A DNA stretch of 64,000 nucleotides from Echinometra lucunter (lineage: Eukaryota; Echinodermata; Echinoidea; Camarodonta; Echinometridae), in contig CM057156.1 in assembly GCA_029962745.1 (NCBI GenBank), forward strand, positions 33,610,027-33,674,026. The letters run 5' to 3'. This document shows, piece after piece, positions 1 to 15,000 of this stretch. The translations under genes and the position numbers were made by a program. Position 1 is the first letter of the stretch; every line of letters begins with the position of its first letter. The notes below the pieces were generated by a model, which worked only from the letters and a program-made list of their open reading frames with translations, was not told the origin of the DNA and made no database searches.

Positions 1-69
1 TTATCATCCATAACACCCTTTACCAAAGGCTGTAGGATGTCTCTCAGTGAACTTTGACCCTTCTGACCT
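1..69 (-). CDS. IQGAP: IQGAP exon: GAP-related domain, third exon, cut by the window edge
   Basis: The acceptor CCTCATGACAG is followed by codons reading RGQKGQSSLRDILQPLVK and GVMDD before the window ends, matching RGARGQNALRQILAPVVKEIMDD of human IQGAP1. Phase agrees with the previous exon. The exon continues to the left of base 1. Confidence 0.94.
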
Positions 70-3000
70 CTGTCATGAGGGAAAGAGAGAGAAATATTAT
101 TGCAGATGGAATTTTCTCTAGGATAAAACTCAGCTTAATACCAGCATTCATCAACAACAAAGTCCTCTTGCTAAAACTTGACTTGAAAAAAAAAAATCTT
201 CAAGAACATTCTTTGCTCAGAATTTGGAACAGTACTAATAACCAGCAACATTTTTCTTTGAAAGACACTTTGTCGCCTTTTTAACTTGAATTTCTTGACC
301 AATCTTGACTAATAAATTTGATTAATAAAGGAATGAATTTGGACAATCGTGGTAAAGTGAAATTTTCGCAAAACTTGTAACATGAACAGAAAAACCATCA
401 GGATATATATTTTTTATTTTCTATAGATTTGTTCTATTATTTGTACTTTCAGAGACACCAGACAATGACATTTTTTTTTTTTTACTAAAGCCCTATGAGA
501 GATAAGATATTTCTCGATTGTTACCTGTTGAAGGTGACAACCATCCTGATAACCATAGGATTCCCTGTCACAATCTCCATCATCCTGTCAACCTTGGAAC
601 TGAAAGGCAGGAAACAAGAACATATCAATGACAGTTCCTAAGACATGCCCACATCTTGATAAGATTTTAAGGTTAAGCAAACTGGTAACATGCAGCAAAG
701 ATTCAACTAGAAACCATCAACCAACAGCAGTGCTGAAGGTTACATAAGAAGTAGGATAGAGTCATAGAGGGGTAGATAAGGTGTATTCTGAGGGATACAC
801 CTCTGTATCAACATGCATTTCCCACATTAAAGATCTCCAAAAAGATTGCATAGAGTGGCAATTAATGCTAATGTATACAACTTACTGTTCTTAAACTTGT
901 AGTATCACCACATTATTCTACTTAACAATGACAAAATAGCTACCCCAGTATGACACAGTGGGAATATAAAGACCATTTCTCAAGCCTAGCTCACAATACT
1001 GATTGAAATAGAAGGTCCTCATGCAAACACACAAGATGCATTTCACAAACATAATTTTTTTTTTTTTTTAGTACAGAAAAACACTTGAACCATTACAAGG
1101 AGGTACATACATATGTATCCAATTTAGAATGCCATGCAGCAGATTACCCAGAATCAACTACAATATGTAAGTAGTGCAACACTTTGAGCTGAACTGAAAT
1201 ATTCAATTAATCTAACCAGAGATTTGTCACACCATTGAACTCGCAGGAGGTTAATAGGTTAAGTATTTTTCTAAGAGTTGCTTTCAAAAAAACTGTTTAC
1301 ATCCTTTACATTAATGATATAGGCACATTTGCTTTTTAATTTCAGTTCTTCTAATATAGTCTAGCACAAAAAAATAAATCAATAAAAATGCAAAAACAGC
1401 TGTGTTGCCGGGAAGTGGAAGAGAGGGGGGTAAAATTGATAGGAGTACAGCAAGGAGATTTACTGCAGACTTGGTTGAAACAAATTTAAAGGGATAAGAT
1501 TAAATTTTCACAATTTTTTTTGGAAAACATTCCCATTACCAGCAAGGTTTATAGGTTTGGTTAAAATCTCAACTTACTCTGAATAGATAAAGTCTCTGAT
1601 GAAAGGTATATTTCATAAGACAAAAGAGTTATTCAACGTAAAACATGTCATTTCAAAGGGCATCTGAATTATACAAGCAGCAAGTGTATTTATAAGCTAC
1701 TTTTTATTGTGTTCAAATGGATCAAAGGAATTACTCATTACAATTAATATCTGAAATGTAAAGATTACTACAGAAAAATGGTAATGTCACTTAAATCTAC
1801 AACCCACACATCTTATATTTAGAAAGGAAAAAAAAAAGTGTAAGAAATGACAAAAGCCTACTTACACATGTATGTAGACAGATTGGAAAACATATTTATG
1901 ATTATACATGACTTTAATGACAATATCAACTACAGAAATATCAAGATGCATTGTACTCATGCTCCATTGCATAATACCCTAATACAATCACTGGTCAACA
2001 ATGGCCATGTGAATGAAATTTGAAGTCTTTAAATTCAAGCACAATAAATACGATAAATTCTTTAAAATGGTAGGATGCTCTTTTTCCAGGCTCCATCCAT
2101 ACTAATAAAGATGCAGTCATTCAGCATTCTCAATCATCATTCATAATCTTGCATGTTTATTTGTTGCTATGGCAAGATTCCGCGTGCCTAACTCACGCGT
2201 CAGCTGGTTTGTTGTCAATAACCTGAACACTCCTACCAGGGAATGTCTGCTGCATCTCCTGTACTAACTCATAGCTGTGTCAAAGGGCAAAGGAGTAAAC
2301 TGAAGTGTTACATCAAACAATACACAGTACTCAACTCAGTAACCTAAAACTAACTGATGTTCGAGTAGATTTTGATCTGAAATTAAAAATTTGATTTATA
2401 GGAATGAGAATAAACATCAACTGTTTTTGTTGTTAAACGAATCAGTAATGGAAAAAGAAAAAAAAAACATTTACAAGCTGATCCAAGTAGTGACAGCTAG
2501 ATAGCTCAAAGGATTTTTTCTTTTCTTTCTTTTTACCTCATTCGAATTTACTATTAACACAAGCATATCAATGACCAAAATGTATTGTCTCATTCCAATT
2601 CCCATGCAAGATCCAGGGTTCATACACTTATACATTTTCAAAATTCCATGACTTTCGATGACTTTCCAGGGCAGAAAAATGCAAATTTCCATGACTCATC
2701 GATCACATGTGATGCAAAACTTACATAAGAAGCGCACTGATTAAAAGAGTTTCAAAGCTGATCTGAGTGCCATGAATGCAGGGCTGGCTGGAATGCAAAT
2801 TTACTAACATGAAAAATATCTTGAATAAATGATTTTCCATGACTTTCCAGAAGAAATTGACAAATTCCCTGACTTTCCCTGACTTTTTGCTTCTGACCCG
2901 TATGAACCCTGGATATCCTATCCTGTGTTATATGGACCACAAATTAACATGTAGTTGTAGATAATTTTGTTTGCACGTTAACTATTTTTCTGACACATGT

Positions 3001-6000
3001 ATACACTTAAATTGCATGTACATTAATGTTATTAGTTATTAAACGATGCTTTAGAGAATTACAATGCAAAAAGGCTGTATTCATGCCCAAGCTGTATTAT
3101 AAGGACTGGCCTACTAGGCCAAGGGAAATTGGATGGTATAGTAAGAAATCTGTACTTCATTCCATTGAGAATCACTCAAGTTTGACACAAATTCCAAAAC
3201 AAGTTTTTTATACAGACTGATACACTATGAACATGACGGACAAAGAAAGCGGACAAAATAAACAACCCCTCATTCTACCCTTCACAATGGTTCTGGTAGT
3301 CCAAAGAACATCCCTTCACTGCTATTGTCTAAAATATGTGGAACAGGTGTCACATGCATATTCACCTGGAACTACATGATTAAACATAATAGCTGTGAAG
3401 GGATGTTCTTTTGACTACCAGAACCATTGTGAAGGGTAGAATGAGAGGTTGTTTATTTTGTCCGCTTTCTTTGTCCGCCATGTTCATAGTGATACAATTG
3501 CCCTAAATTACATGCAGAAATATCATCAGCATAAGTAGCTAACATCCTACACTAAGTCAACAGTCAATCAATACATCAGTCAAGCTGGCTGAACAACTGA
3601 CAGGGATAAACTAATGTTGTTGAGCCTGATCAGTGTGGGTATTTTGTTTGTCCATGACACTGAATAGTTGATTGATTCTAAGGTAGTTTTTGTAGTTGAC
3701 TATACCAACCAAATGTTATCAAGTTTCCACTCCTTCAGTGATGCCCTTCACAATGCAATATAAAACAGCCCTCTCTAATTAAGTACTTATTTTCTACAGG
3801 CCTGAAAACTTTCAAATTTGTCAAATGTCTGCCATGACAAACTGATCAGACTCTACTATGTACTTTGTTCAAGGTGCAACACATGCCAACTTCTAATTAA
3901 CCCATTCGTGACAGGAATTATTTAAAGCCTAAACTTGATCAGCTTTTATTCTTCGAATTGGCAACACCAACATTTTTATTTTATTGCTACATTTTTCTTA
4001 TAAAACATGTATCTGAAATGAATAGAAATTGACAGAAATTATGATGAGAAGTCAAAAAGTTGCCGATTTGCAGGGGAAAACGGTGATTTTAAACTTTCTA
4101 TCACATTGCCAATTTAAGGATTTTAATGCTTATTTTCCTTTTAAAAATTTTCAGCATCAAACAATGAATATTGATGCAACCAAAATGGGCACAGTTTGTG
4201 TAGAATTTTTTGCTCTTTCTGCTCATGTATTTGGTATGATTTTTAGGGCTTTGCATCATAAGATATTAGGCCAAACCACAAAATGTGGACCTCTGTCACG
4301 AATGGGTTAACACATACACACAAATAAAAAAAAAATAATTAAAAAATAAAAAATAAAATACAACTAACTGCTATGACATATTGAAATGCAGCATGCTTAA
4401 ACTTCTCATCAATGATGATGAGCACACAACGGTCAACTGTACTAATTTGGCATTCAGATAACAACTACATGTACTTGCACTTCCTAAAAGATATGACAGT
4501 ATGACTGTTCTATGAAGGTATATACATGTATAGTGTTGATCTGTGATGGTTTCATAATGCTAATGTGTAATGAAATGTAATGACAACAATTTCTGCTTTC
4601 TTGACAATGAAAGATGCACTAACTAGTTCACACATTGTTTTGTTTTTTCTACATTTTTATGAACAACACTAAATTGTTGTTGGTTTCCAAAATAAATAGT
4701 GTAGCACTACAGAAAAAATTCAGCACACTTTCATATTTTGGGAACAAACATGCAACCATGAAAATTCTTTCTATTGTACATAAAAACTAATTTAATGAGT
4801 TGGCATTTTTTCCCCCTAAAAATTTGTATTTTGAAGAAAATATTATTTCTTGATGGGTCATCTTATTTATAAAATGCAACATATGCTGTACAGATGCAGT
4901 TGCAACATGCCTAGTGACTTACTTTCGTCTGATTTATAACACAACAGAAGAAATTTTCAGTGAAAGGGGGAAAATGGGATATGGAAGAAAATTAGCATTT
5001 TTCATTCTGATATTTATTTGGCAAGGACTTGGGGAGTCCTATTACCAGTCTCAATACATTGCACAGAATGTAGCTGAAAAAGAGCTTGCATTTGTTGGAG
5101 ACAACAATGTATATACACAATGTACTTTTGTATGATTACAAAAATATAAATAACACATTTACACGTAAGATTACCACCACCAAATATATAGCAAGTTAAA
5201 CATTTCTGCTGAAATGAACATGAAAATGAACTTATCAATTATTAAAAAACAATACTTGATTGCTGGAGCAGTTGGGAAAATAAATAAAATGAATTGGGGA
5301 AAAGACACCGTTACATACAACAGTATACAAATACTGTTGACACAAGGTGGAAAACACACAAAAACAAAAAAAAATGCATGCAGAATCCTTGCGGATTGCA
5401 AAATGGACATGAAAACAAGAAATAACAAACAGGAATAAGGTTTTAACATCCCAATCTAACAGAAGATTACTGGTTGAGAACCAAATGATCTTTGTTACAG
5501 ACTTGAAAACATATCATCTGAACTTCAAACAGAAATAAAAAATCAAGAAGTGGAGTGCGTTTAAGGTTCTATACTATATCTTAAAAGATTCATTTGATTC
5601 TCAACCCCAAATACAAAATTTCAGTACATTAGGTGACCACTAAAAGGGGAACATACAAAAATAAAATAAAAACTGATATAAAAAAGGCTAGTTTTGAAAT
5701 AAATCACTTTGTCTTTACAGTAACTTGCCATGAGGTAGGGGCTTGCCAACAAGGGAAAATAACAATACTTCAACCTAACAAAATAAGTCTGAAGAGAAGA
5801 GGGCTAAAAGTTTATTAAATCACTTCCTTGCATTAATTTCATTCTGTTGCAAAATCACAAGACACAACTTTTTTTTAAAAAGGTATTAGTATAATAAAAA
5901 AAATCTTGTCAGGTCAACTATCTGTCTGTTTCAAAAAGCTTTTAACCGATACAGCCTGCCACAATTCTGCACCAGATATGCCAAAAGCTTATCAAATATT

Positions 6001-9000
6001 CTGATTCCAAGCACTTATTTATTTGTTAATTCTTTTCCACTGAGAAGTCTAATTACACAGGACTCTAAACCTATCCAATAATAAAATAAAACAAATCAGA
6101 TAGGATACTCATACGAATAGGAGGGGTACAACATAACAAAGCAAGAATTTACTTTCACAAGGAGCCGAGACAGATGTTAAAGGTGACCGCTAAATATCCA
6201 CTCATGCAAGGTAGGACAGAACAAAGAACAACTTGGACCATATGATGTCAGACACCATGAACGTTAAAGGCAACTCCTCAATTTCATCTTTCTAAATCCA
6301 TCAGGTTTCAAAAATGCCTTCCAACTTTGAAGTTCATGTCAAAATGAATGTACCACTGTAATGCTCGGTGGACATGAACTTCATCATACGGGCTGATTCT
6401 TATTGCTTTAATGTGAATACTGTACTGTGGAGACATGGAAACCCATAAGAGTGACCCATGGCATTACCTTTCCCTGGCAAATATGGTTCATTTTGTAAAG
6501 TTTCAAACTAATTTTAAAACTACAATTTGCATTGAATGGATATCAGTTTCATGAAAAGATATATATACATATATTTTTTGCTATAGGTTATTTACAAACA
6601 CACTGCATATAAATTTGAATTTCCGATGAAAACATAAATGTCAAGATTCTCTGTAGCATATACATTTATGGGTGGGAGATGAAATGAAGGAGCTGCCTTT
6701 TTGCACTGAAACAGGATGTTGACGAAGGTTACAAATATCATCTCCATCACTTACTTTATTCCAGACTGTAAGGACCTTTTGTTATTAAGGGAGGGAGAAT
6801 GGAAGAAAGACACACATTGTGATAATGACAATGAAAATTTGCAAGCAAAGTGAGGGAAAACTTAACAGAAAGCAATGTTAAATCATAGAAAAGTCCTTTG
6901 TCCCTCAGAAAATCATTAATTTGTGGATGAGTTAAGGAAAATGATGACAAAGGGCAAAGATGAGATAAAGGAACACACATATTAATTATCTTACCAGATA
7001 CATGAGTTGATCCCAAATTAAAATAATCATTCAAAATGAAAAGTATTATTACAGCAGGTTAATTTCCAAGAACCACTACCCACAAATGAACCTTTTAAAA
7101 AAAATTTTAACTCTTTCATTTGCACCAAATGGAAGAATAATTTTAAAATGTGATATGTTTAAAAAACAATAGAAAGCAAGTGCTGAAGAGCTAATAGTGA
7201 AGTGTGTAAAGCACCCATTCCAATATGTCGCTCTAGCTACGATTTGGCATTTTTTTTAGGTAGGCCAGGATCTGGTAAAAATTGCCTGATCTGGACCCAA
7301 TACTGTTCCGCTTTCTCTTGGCACGCATGGTTTATGTTAATGGGATGGAAAATGGAAAAATATCTTGCCAATCTGAAAACAAGATTCTTCCAATACAGCC
7401 AATTATACCACCAATCATACCATCAATGCTTTTGCAGCTCTCCACTGGTTTGATGGATCAGGACAGATTGGGATCCAGATCGTGATAGTGGAATGGGGGG
7501 TTCTGAACTACTGAAAGATCTATGATGAATTCCTATGATGAATTCCTATAAACCCATTTTAATTCTTAAGATTCCTAGTTATTCAAGCCTACTTACAAGG
7601 AATTGATCTCGTAACTGTAAATTTGAGGTAGTGATGGGAAATGACACTTCAATACCCAATTTCAATAAACCACTACAAACATGCCAGGATCAAATGCATT
7701 CAGAGAAAGGATAGTTCAAGATACTTTAGTATACCCAATTCATGTTGGAAGTATGAACATCCTAAAACACTTTAAAACAGGTCTTGCAGTAAACTATCAT
7801 CATCTTTTGACAGTATAATCCCTGTATCTATGATAAGAAAAGACAATCTAGAATTGACAAGTAGTGGACATGGACAGTACCCAAGAATTCTTGAAGATAG
7901 AAAAGGAGAGAAGACAGGATAAGTCACTATGTTTTCAAGGACACATTTCAAGGAATGTTTATCAATCTTAACAGTTATCTTGACATAAAAAAGGATATTT
8001 TAGTTCTCCACCACATATAAAAAACAACAGCAAACTACGTTAAAAACCTTCCCCTCATCAATGATGAAAATATTTATATCTTGGTTTCAAAGGGATATTT
8101 TCGTTAGTCACAGCAAGAAAGATCAAAGCAGACCCATCGTCAAAAAGCGAGGCAAAACAGCCTTACCTGATTTCCTCTTCGAGGGCAGTCTTGAAGAGCT
8201 TAAGCAGTAGGTATTCCTCTCTCTGATTGGCTGCGTAGTTGTAGAGGGTCAGGATCACAGACTCCATGAACTTGGTTGTACGACTCTGAGGCATGGCAAA
8301 GATCAGCTTGGCCAGGTAAGTTGGGTTGGTCTGTAGGAGGTAGAAGAGATGTTGGTAGGCTTCCAACATGTCACGTTTCTCCTTGCTGAGGGTCTTTAGG
8401 CCCTGCGGTTGGCTGGCCTGGATTGAACGTTTCATCTTGCGACCATGGCTTACTACATCCTGTAAAAGGGATCAAAGAAGATGAGAGGTTCCCGAGGAAG
8501 AAAAAAAATAATTTGAATTTATATAATTCATTACGGTAAGTGGATTTAAGAACAAAGGACAACTAAAAAGAAACAATTATCCTCTTGACAAATCATACAA
8601 TCACTCAGTGGTCGGTAAGAGAACTAATCATGTGGATATACTTTCACACCTTTGATATAAGAAGAATTATATGTGCACACTCTGTACAAATCCGCAATTC
8701 GGCCAATTAGTTGCAAATTGAATTTTTTGATAAACTTTTTACCATTAGTATTACTACATGTAATAGTGATAAAAAGATGGAGAAATGAGAAACACGGATG
8801 AAGAAGAGTAGTTTACCTGTAGTGTGATTCTGTTCTTGACAAGAAGTCCAATCTTGATATCCATAAGATTCAGATCATTCTCAGCTTGCTGGTTAGCACG
8901 GATTTGTTTCACAACCTTCCCTCTCAACTCCTGAAGTTCTGTCGTCGGAATAAGAACAGAAATCAAAGCACATTGGTTATTCATTGCCAACCTATTTCAT

Positions 9001-12000
9001 ACCGATATTAAATATATTATAATATATTGTAATATATCAAACTGTTATATTACAATACCCTAATATCACTGAATTTACATTCCATATCTGAAAGCATAGG
9101 TTAAAATTATGTTTAATTTCTTTTGAGAATCATACGACACCTACCACTCAACTATTCCTTGTTAGAATTGGCTCAAGCAAATGTTATTTCTTGTAACAAG
9201 TTTATAATTGCACACACTGTCTGCAAGGGCAAGCATAAAATGCATGTGTTTCCCCATTCTCACATATATTTGACAAACTGAAAATCTTTTGCTTTAAAAA
9301 ATAACAATTCTACTGCAAGATGTAGCCATATACATAATTGTTCTCATGTCCTGCTTGCCATATGCCCTGCATGTCCATTGGCTCCAATTTGATCTCCTAT
9401 CTTCTGTGAAAACTATGTATTTTATCTTTACGTACCAAGTTCTTCCGCCAAATCCACCTCATTCTGTTCCAGAAGATGAACAAATTTCCTTACAACAGCC
9501 ACAGGTGGTGAGTCCGAATGAGCTGTGTGAGAGGGAAATCAAAGACATCAGATTTATGTATCACAACATAAATCTTTGATGGAGATGAATAGGTTTCCTG
9601 CCTTGAATGTTAACTCTGCTTAGCTTTAAGTCCTGGGTGAACAAGACAATAAAAACCTTGCAAACGATCTCAGACTTAACTCAGACCTTTCCTTTTTTTT
9701 TAACCTCTCGAAAATAGTGGTCAGATAGTATTACTTTCCAGCTTTATTACCCCACAGAAATTGGATCCAGCGTAGGTAGTGACTGGGTTTCAGGGTTTCA
9801 TTCAGGATTAGATAGTATGAAGTCTAGGGTGGCAGTTTGGAATTTGATTGGCGTTAGAATTGGAGCGGTGAGTGATTTTTAACGTATTGCAGTAGTGGAA
9901 AATTTACCGCATGAAACTTGAAATGTGAATGATGAGGACTTACTGAGGATGCTGTAGTCATGTCTTGCTCTGTTGGATCTCCAGAAAGCTTGAAGCTTGA
10001 TGATGGCTTTGGTCTGTCAAAAGAGAGAGAGTTTATAGAACAAAATACGAGAATCAGTCTTTCATAAGAAAGATTTATAAATCCAACTGATATTTCAAAA
10101 AAAAATCACAAAAAAAACCCAAACATGCCACCCACTGACCCAACTCACATTCTCTCTCTAGCAATATAGTTTTATCTTGAGGAACAGCACATTTCTGATA
10201 AAAATACAGACTGATGATTTCCTAAGAGAACCAAGAAGTTTCACATAGAGAGATCACAGTGCAGGACTTACATAGAAGGAGAAAGGATTCATGCCATTGT
10301 ATACTTACATTATCCCTGAAGTACTGGAGTCTGTTCTGGTAGGCCTTACGAGCTGCTGTCATTCTAGCGTAGGATTGGAGCTGTGGACATAGAGGGGAGA
10401 ATTCATCCATGAATGTATCGTGCACAATACAGATGTATTTCAGGGAGATATTGTAAAATGCTTTGAACAGACTGATGTTAACTGACATATTATTTTGGGC
10501 CTTCTGGGTCCCGTAACCCTGTAACATGAATAGCTAAATTAATCAAACCCCTTAAATTAGCTGGACCTCTTCCCAGTCATCGTATCTCTTAACCTACACT
10601 ATGATTATACTGAAGTTCAGTGGATGATACAATCAAATGTAACAAGAAAAGGGATTAACTGTTTAACAATCTGAATTTTACAGTGTTTATCCATGTGAAT
10701 GAAAGATGATCATCTTACACAAAGAGTAGGAGGACACCCAGACTTACTGTGATAACAGATGGTTCCTGTTCCTTGAGATATCCCAATCTATCCCTGTAAG
10801 CTCTCTTCTGTCTCCATCCCTTGACGAAGCTCTGTATCCTTACGATAGCTGGGACCTGATTATGAAGGAAATCCAGACGAGCAAGGTACTTTCTCTTAGC
10901 GATCATACCACGGGCATGAGCTTGAAGGGTGACGATGTTACCCTCGTTGGCTTCAAAGAGAAGGGCACGGTTCTTAGCCTCTGTGATTCTGGATACAACT
11001 TCCTGTAAGATGAATGCATAGGAAAGATGATACACATATAAGAGAGTTTCCCATTTAATGAATAATCATCCAGAATGTCTTCTTATGTGCATTAAAATGA
11101 AAAACTTAAACTCTTGCAGCAGAAAACATTATTTCACAGTTCTCATATGACCTTAATCCAAGAGGTATCAATGGATTTTCTAGATGGGGGCAGATATTAA
11201 TTGAAAACATAAACTGCAAATGTTACCCCTATAATCTTGCATTTCTTGGAGAGAGAGCCATCTCAATTTTCCTCTTTGATAAATGTGCTGCCATTCACAA
11301 ACACCAGAAATCAAGAAATCAACTCATAGGGATATATGGAACACAGGCTTTTCATAAAAACAAACTATAAAGAATGTTTCTCTTTTTAAGTTTTCTGACC
11401 TGAAATTCTTTTGAGAATTGTTTTTCAGGAGGAATATAGTCATGGGGTTGTATCCAGCTGGACTGTATGGAAGCATTTTTGAGAATCTGTATATAAAAGC
11501 ATTAAAACTAAGTTTTCTGACCTGAATTTCTTCCTTTGAGAGTTGTGTTTTGGAAGGGTTGTAGTCCTGGGGTTGTACCCAGCTAGACTCCATGGTTGCA
11601 AGGTTGAAGTAGAAATTATCTCCCTCAGGTGTCCGATGACATGTCCAATCTCCACCATCACCACCTTAGAGTACAAAACAAATAAATACAAGATAGGTCA
11701 TAATTCTTGGTATGAATTTATGAAAAGTGCTTTCATTCATTATCACCAATTATGGATAATTTCCTTTATAGCCCCTTATAAAGAACCCAGTGAAGAAGAA
11801 CCTTTTAGTATAAATGCACAAGATGAAGTAGAGTCTAGTACAGTTACCATTCATTAAGATTCAACAAAATTACAGTGCTGCCTTGAAACATAACTGAGAC
11901 AATCACTTCCAATGCAGTGCTTAGATTTTTCTCAGACAAAAAAACCAAAAAAAATTAGTTACTCTCAGTGTTCAAAATATTCAATTCACAATCATTTTTT

Positions 12001-15000
12001 TCACCACCTCTGGACCTCTAAGAAGAAGAAAGGCATTATATCCCACTGACTTCTCAATTCTATCATTCCCATAGACTTGATACAACGGCCACCCAGTTCC
12101 CATAGGCAACGGGTTAGTAAGGCCTTTGAATAGAGCTTTCTGGCTGCACCTTATTTTTAACTTGGATTTACAAGTTTGTTTATATTAATCCGTTTGTTCT
12201 ATATGTTTATATACAATGTCTTGTATACATGTATATTACAGAAAATAAAACCAAACAAAACCACAGCGAAACAAAGTTTAGCATAAATCATGTAGGGGTT
12301 TAGTTTCAATAACTGAGATCTAAGTAATTCTATCCTCTGAGTGAACTACCTTGTGCTTTGTTGTGCTTGCATTCTTTGAGATCTTGAAGGTACTCATCTC
12401 CACAGTCTGGCCTGACAGCCTTTAGACCAACATCAGAGCTCTTGAGAGCATCTATAAGAGTTGAACTGTCTCCCTCATCAATCACCATATTGATGGTTGT
12501 AACGCCAACAGCCACTGCAATAGACATGAAGAATTATTACAAGCAAGGCCTGAAAATTAAATGGATAGCATAGTAGTTTGCAACGGGATGGTCCCTGATT
12601 TAAAACCTTTTGAATTTTGTGCCAAAGCATTGCTCTTAAAATACAGCTTCGCTCAGGTAGGACTTTAAAGAGACAAAGGTAGGTCGCCTCATACCTTATC
12701 TAAAGGCATATTCTTGGTCTCTCAGCAGTAATGCTCCCTTGGGAGTGGAGAAGGTCACATTGTGTGTGTGCAAATCTGAATCCAATGGCCACGATAATAA
12801 TATTGCTGTAAAGTGCTTAGACACATCTAGAGAGATGTATAAGGCATTATTCAAATGCAGAATATTTTCATTATCATTATCAATGATAATTAATATCAAC
12901 ATTTACACACTGGCCCAAGGTCACTTAATTCTTTTGTGAATTGTAAAAGTATTACTGTGCTCACTTTCAGTTTCCAGCACTACTTTCATACTCTGTAGAA
13001 CTGGGGCCTGATTATCAAAACCGTTTAAGTCTATAGGGGTGTTGCAAGAAGGTTGCAATCAACTGCAAATAATTGCTAATTTTGAAACAACCATTCTGAT
13101 TGGCTCAGGGTCTGCCCTTTTAAGAAGACATGCTTGCAACAATGATTTTGATTGGCCAGTGACAATCAGTTGCAACTTGCAATCGATTGCAACTTTCTTG
13201 CAACACCCCATATGACATCCTTAGCCACACTGTCTGTATGCATATACACAATGATAAATGGTGATTCTTCCTAAAAAGCAAAAAAAGGCTTGAATTTCAG
13301 TTTAGTTAGCCCTACTCACACTTGTTAGCCCTACTCACATTTGTTAGCAGCTACAGTCTGCTTGTTAGCTTTATCAACTCCTCCTTGTATTTCATCAAGC
13401 CATAGCACTGCTTGGTCATCTCCTTGTGTCTGTCATATAGATACAAAGAAAGATAATCACTATCAAAATATGTATGTAAGCACAGAATTTAAGAGAGTAT
13501 CACATGATTTCATATGGTTTTATAATTCATGAAGGTACATAGGGTATTTGCATTCTGATATAGCAGGGGCATCATCAAATTGTTGTGGACTGTCTTTTTC
13601 AGACAAGAAACTTTCGTAAAAACATGATCGCTTCTGAGTTTTCCCCTTTTCTACCCTTTTACAGCTGTAATTATCATGAGATAGTATATGAAGTCAAGCC
13701 AGTGTAAAATCAAAATCAAATAATTACAATTATATTTTAAATGATCGCTTTAAATAGAGCTTAACCACATCACTGCCCCAGAAATGCACTTTTTGACGAC
13801 AGGAAACCATGATAGGTAAGATAATAATAAAACAAGCTGATGTATAGAGATAAAAGATCTTATCAAATACATTCATTTGAATCATTCTAATGTTATAAAC
13901 AAAACATGACAAACCACATATTGGTTGAACCCACATTTCATTTAAGTTACCACAAAATTATTGCTTTCCTCTTATCTGAAATCACATTACTTGACAAAAA
14001 CAAAACTCCTTTCAACATATGGCTAAAACATGGAGAAAAATAAACTTTGTGGGAGTCTATGAAACAAACTGTATGCAATGATTGTAATATGTAATATAAG
14101 GGCATATTGTGCAAGTTTACAAGTTCTTTCCTTTAAGAGTATGACAATTGTGAAATGGAAGAAAATTCCCCATCTTGATGTAAAGGATGTGGGCATGCAA
14201 TCAATGTGGTTAGGGATAAAACTTAGGGAAAACCCACTCGTGGGATAGAGATAATATGGAGATAATCAAGTTAGGGCATGCACCCATAAGGTGCTTTCAC
14301 ACATGATGCAACAGAGTGGTACCACACTGTGGCACCACACTTTTTTGTGTATAAGCCTATGGGGTATAGGGCGACAAAAAAATGTCACCGAGGCAGGACA
14401 CACTTTTTTTTTGCTGCCTAGATACACAAAAAACGCGCACCAATCAAATTTCTAAAAAGTTAGCGCAAAAATTGTTGCCATGAGATTGCTTGCGCAAGTT
14501 TTGATAATATGCTCTCTTATTGAGAGTTGACGCGTTAATGCGCATTCATTAGCATATGTGGTGACACAAAGTTCCACCATGTGTGAAGACGAAACAGTGT
14601 GGTGCCACAGTGTTGTACCACACTGTCGCATCATGTGTGAAAGCACCTTAAGGTATTACTCAACATACTGTAATAATTCTCTAGTTACTGGTAAGACTTA
14701 ATAAAAACCACGACAGTAAAAGTGAATGTATTCCCCTTGGAAGAGAAGTTTGAATTCAAATGAACATTAAGGTGATTTGTGAAAGCTTTCTTTTCCCATT
14801 TATTATGTTGTAGAATATCAAATTGGCAACACTATATAACAAGATTACTTTGGAATTGCCCTTTTATTTCAAATATGATGAGAAATAGTATAAACTTTAG
14901 GACAAAACTTGATGCCCCATGTATGTATACTCCTAAATACCCATAACTGTGCAGTGTTATTCTTTGTATTTGATTTTCAACACCTCAAAAACATTATAAA

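Larger units (their letters stand above)
600..8166 (-). other. Intron (7.6 kb)
   Basis: Only two mobile elements are recognised, a fold-back element at 3225-3489 and a TTAA element at 3897-4310. In the rest (600-3224 and 4311-8166) I see nothing beyond AT-rich sequence. Confidence 0.8.
8460..10747 (-). other. Short introns of the IQ-motif and linker region, nothing recognised
   Basis: Introns 8460-8816, 8939-9435, 9523-9943, 10014-10308 and 10381-10747 are between 295 and 497 bp and hold no recognised repeat, apart from an AT-only stretch near 9005-9045. This is the most compact part of the gene. The exons between them are listed separately. Confidence 0.75.
12515..13338 (-). other. Intron
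   Basis: An 824-bp intron with a SINE 3' fragment (12723-12890), an inverted-repeat element (13036-13209) and a duplicated donor (13305-13339). Confidence 0.8.

Noticed and set aside
7202..7485. Plus-strand frame with GRPGSGKN, like a P-loop
   Set aside because: Only the single motif fits; no other ATPase motifs, no splice-compatible neighbours, antisense in an intron. Most likely chance.
11324..11593. Continuous frame through the WW exon and its copy
   Set aside because: Reading through the donor puts the duplicated WW half in the wrong frame, so the open frame does not support a fused product.
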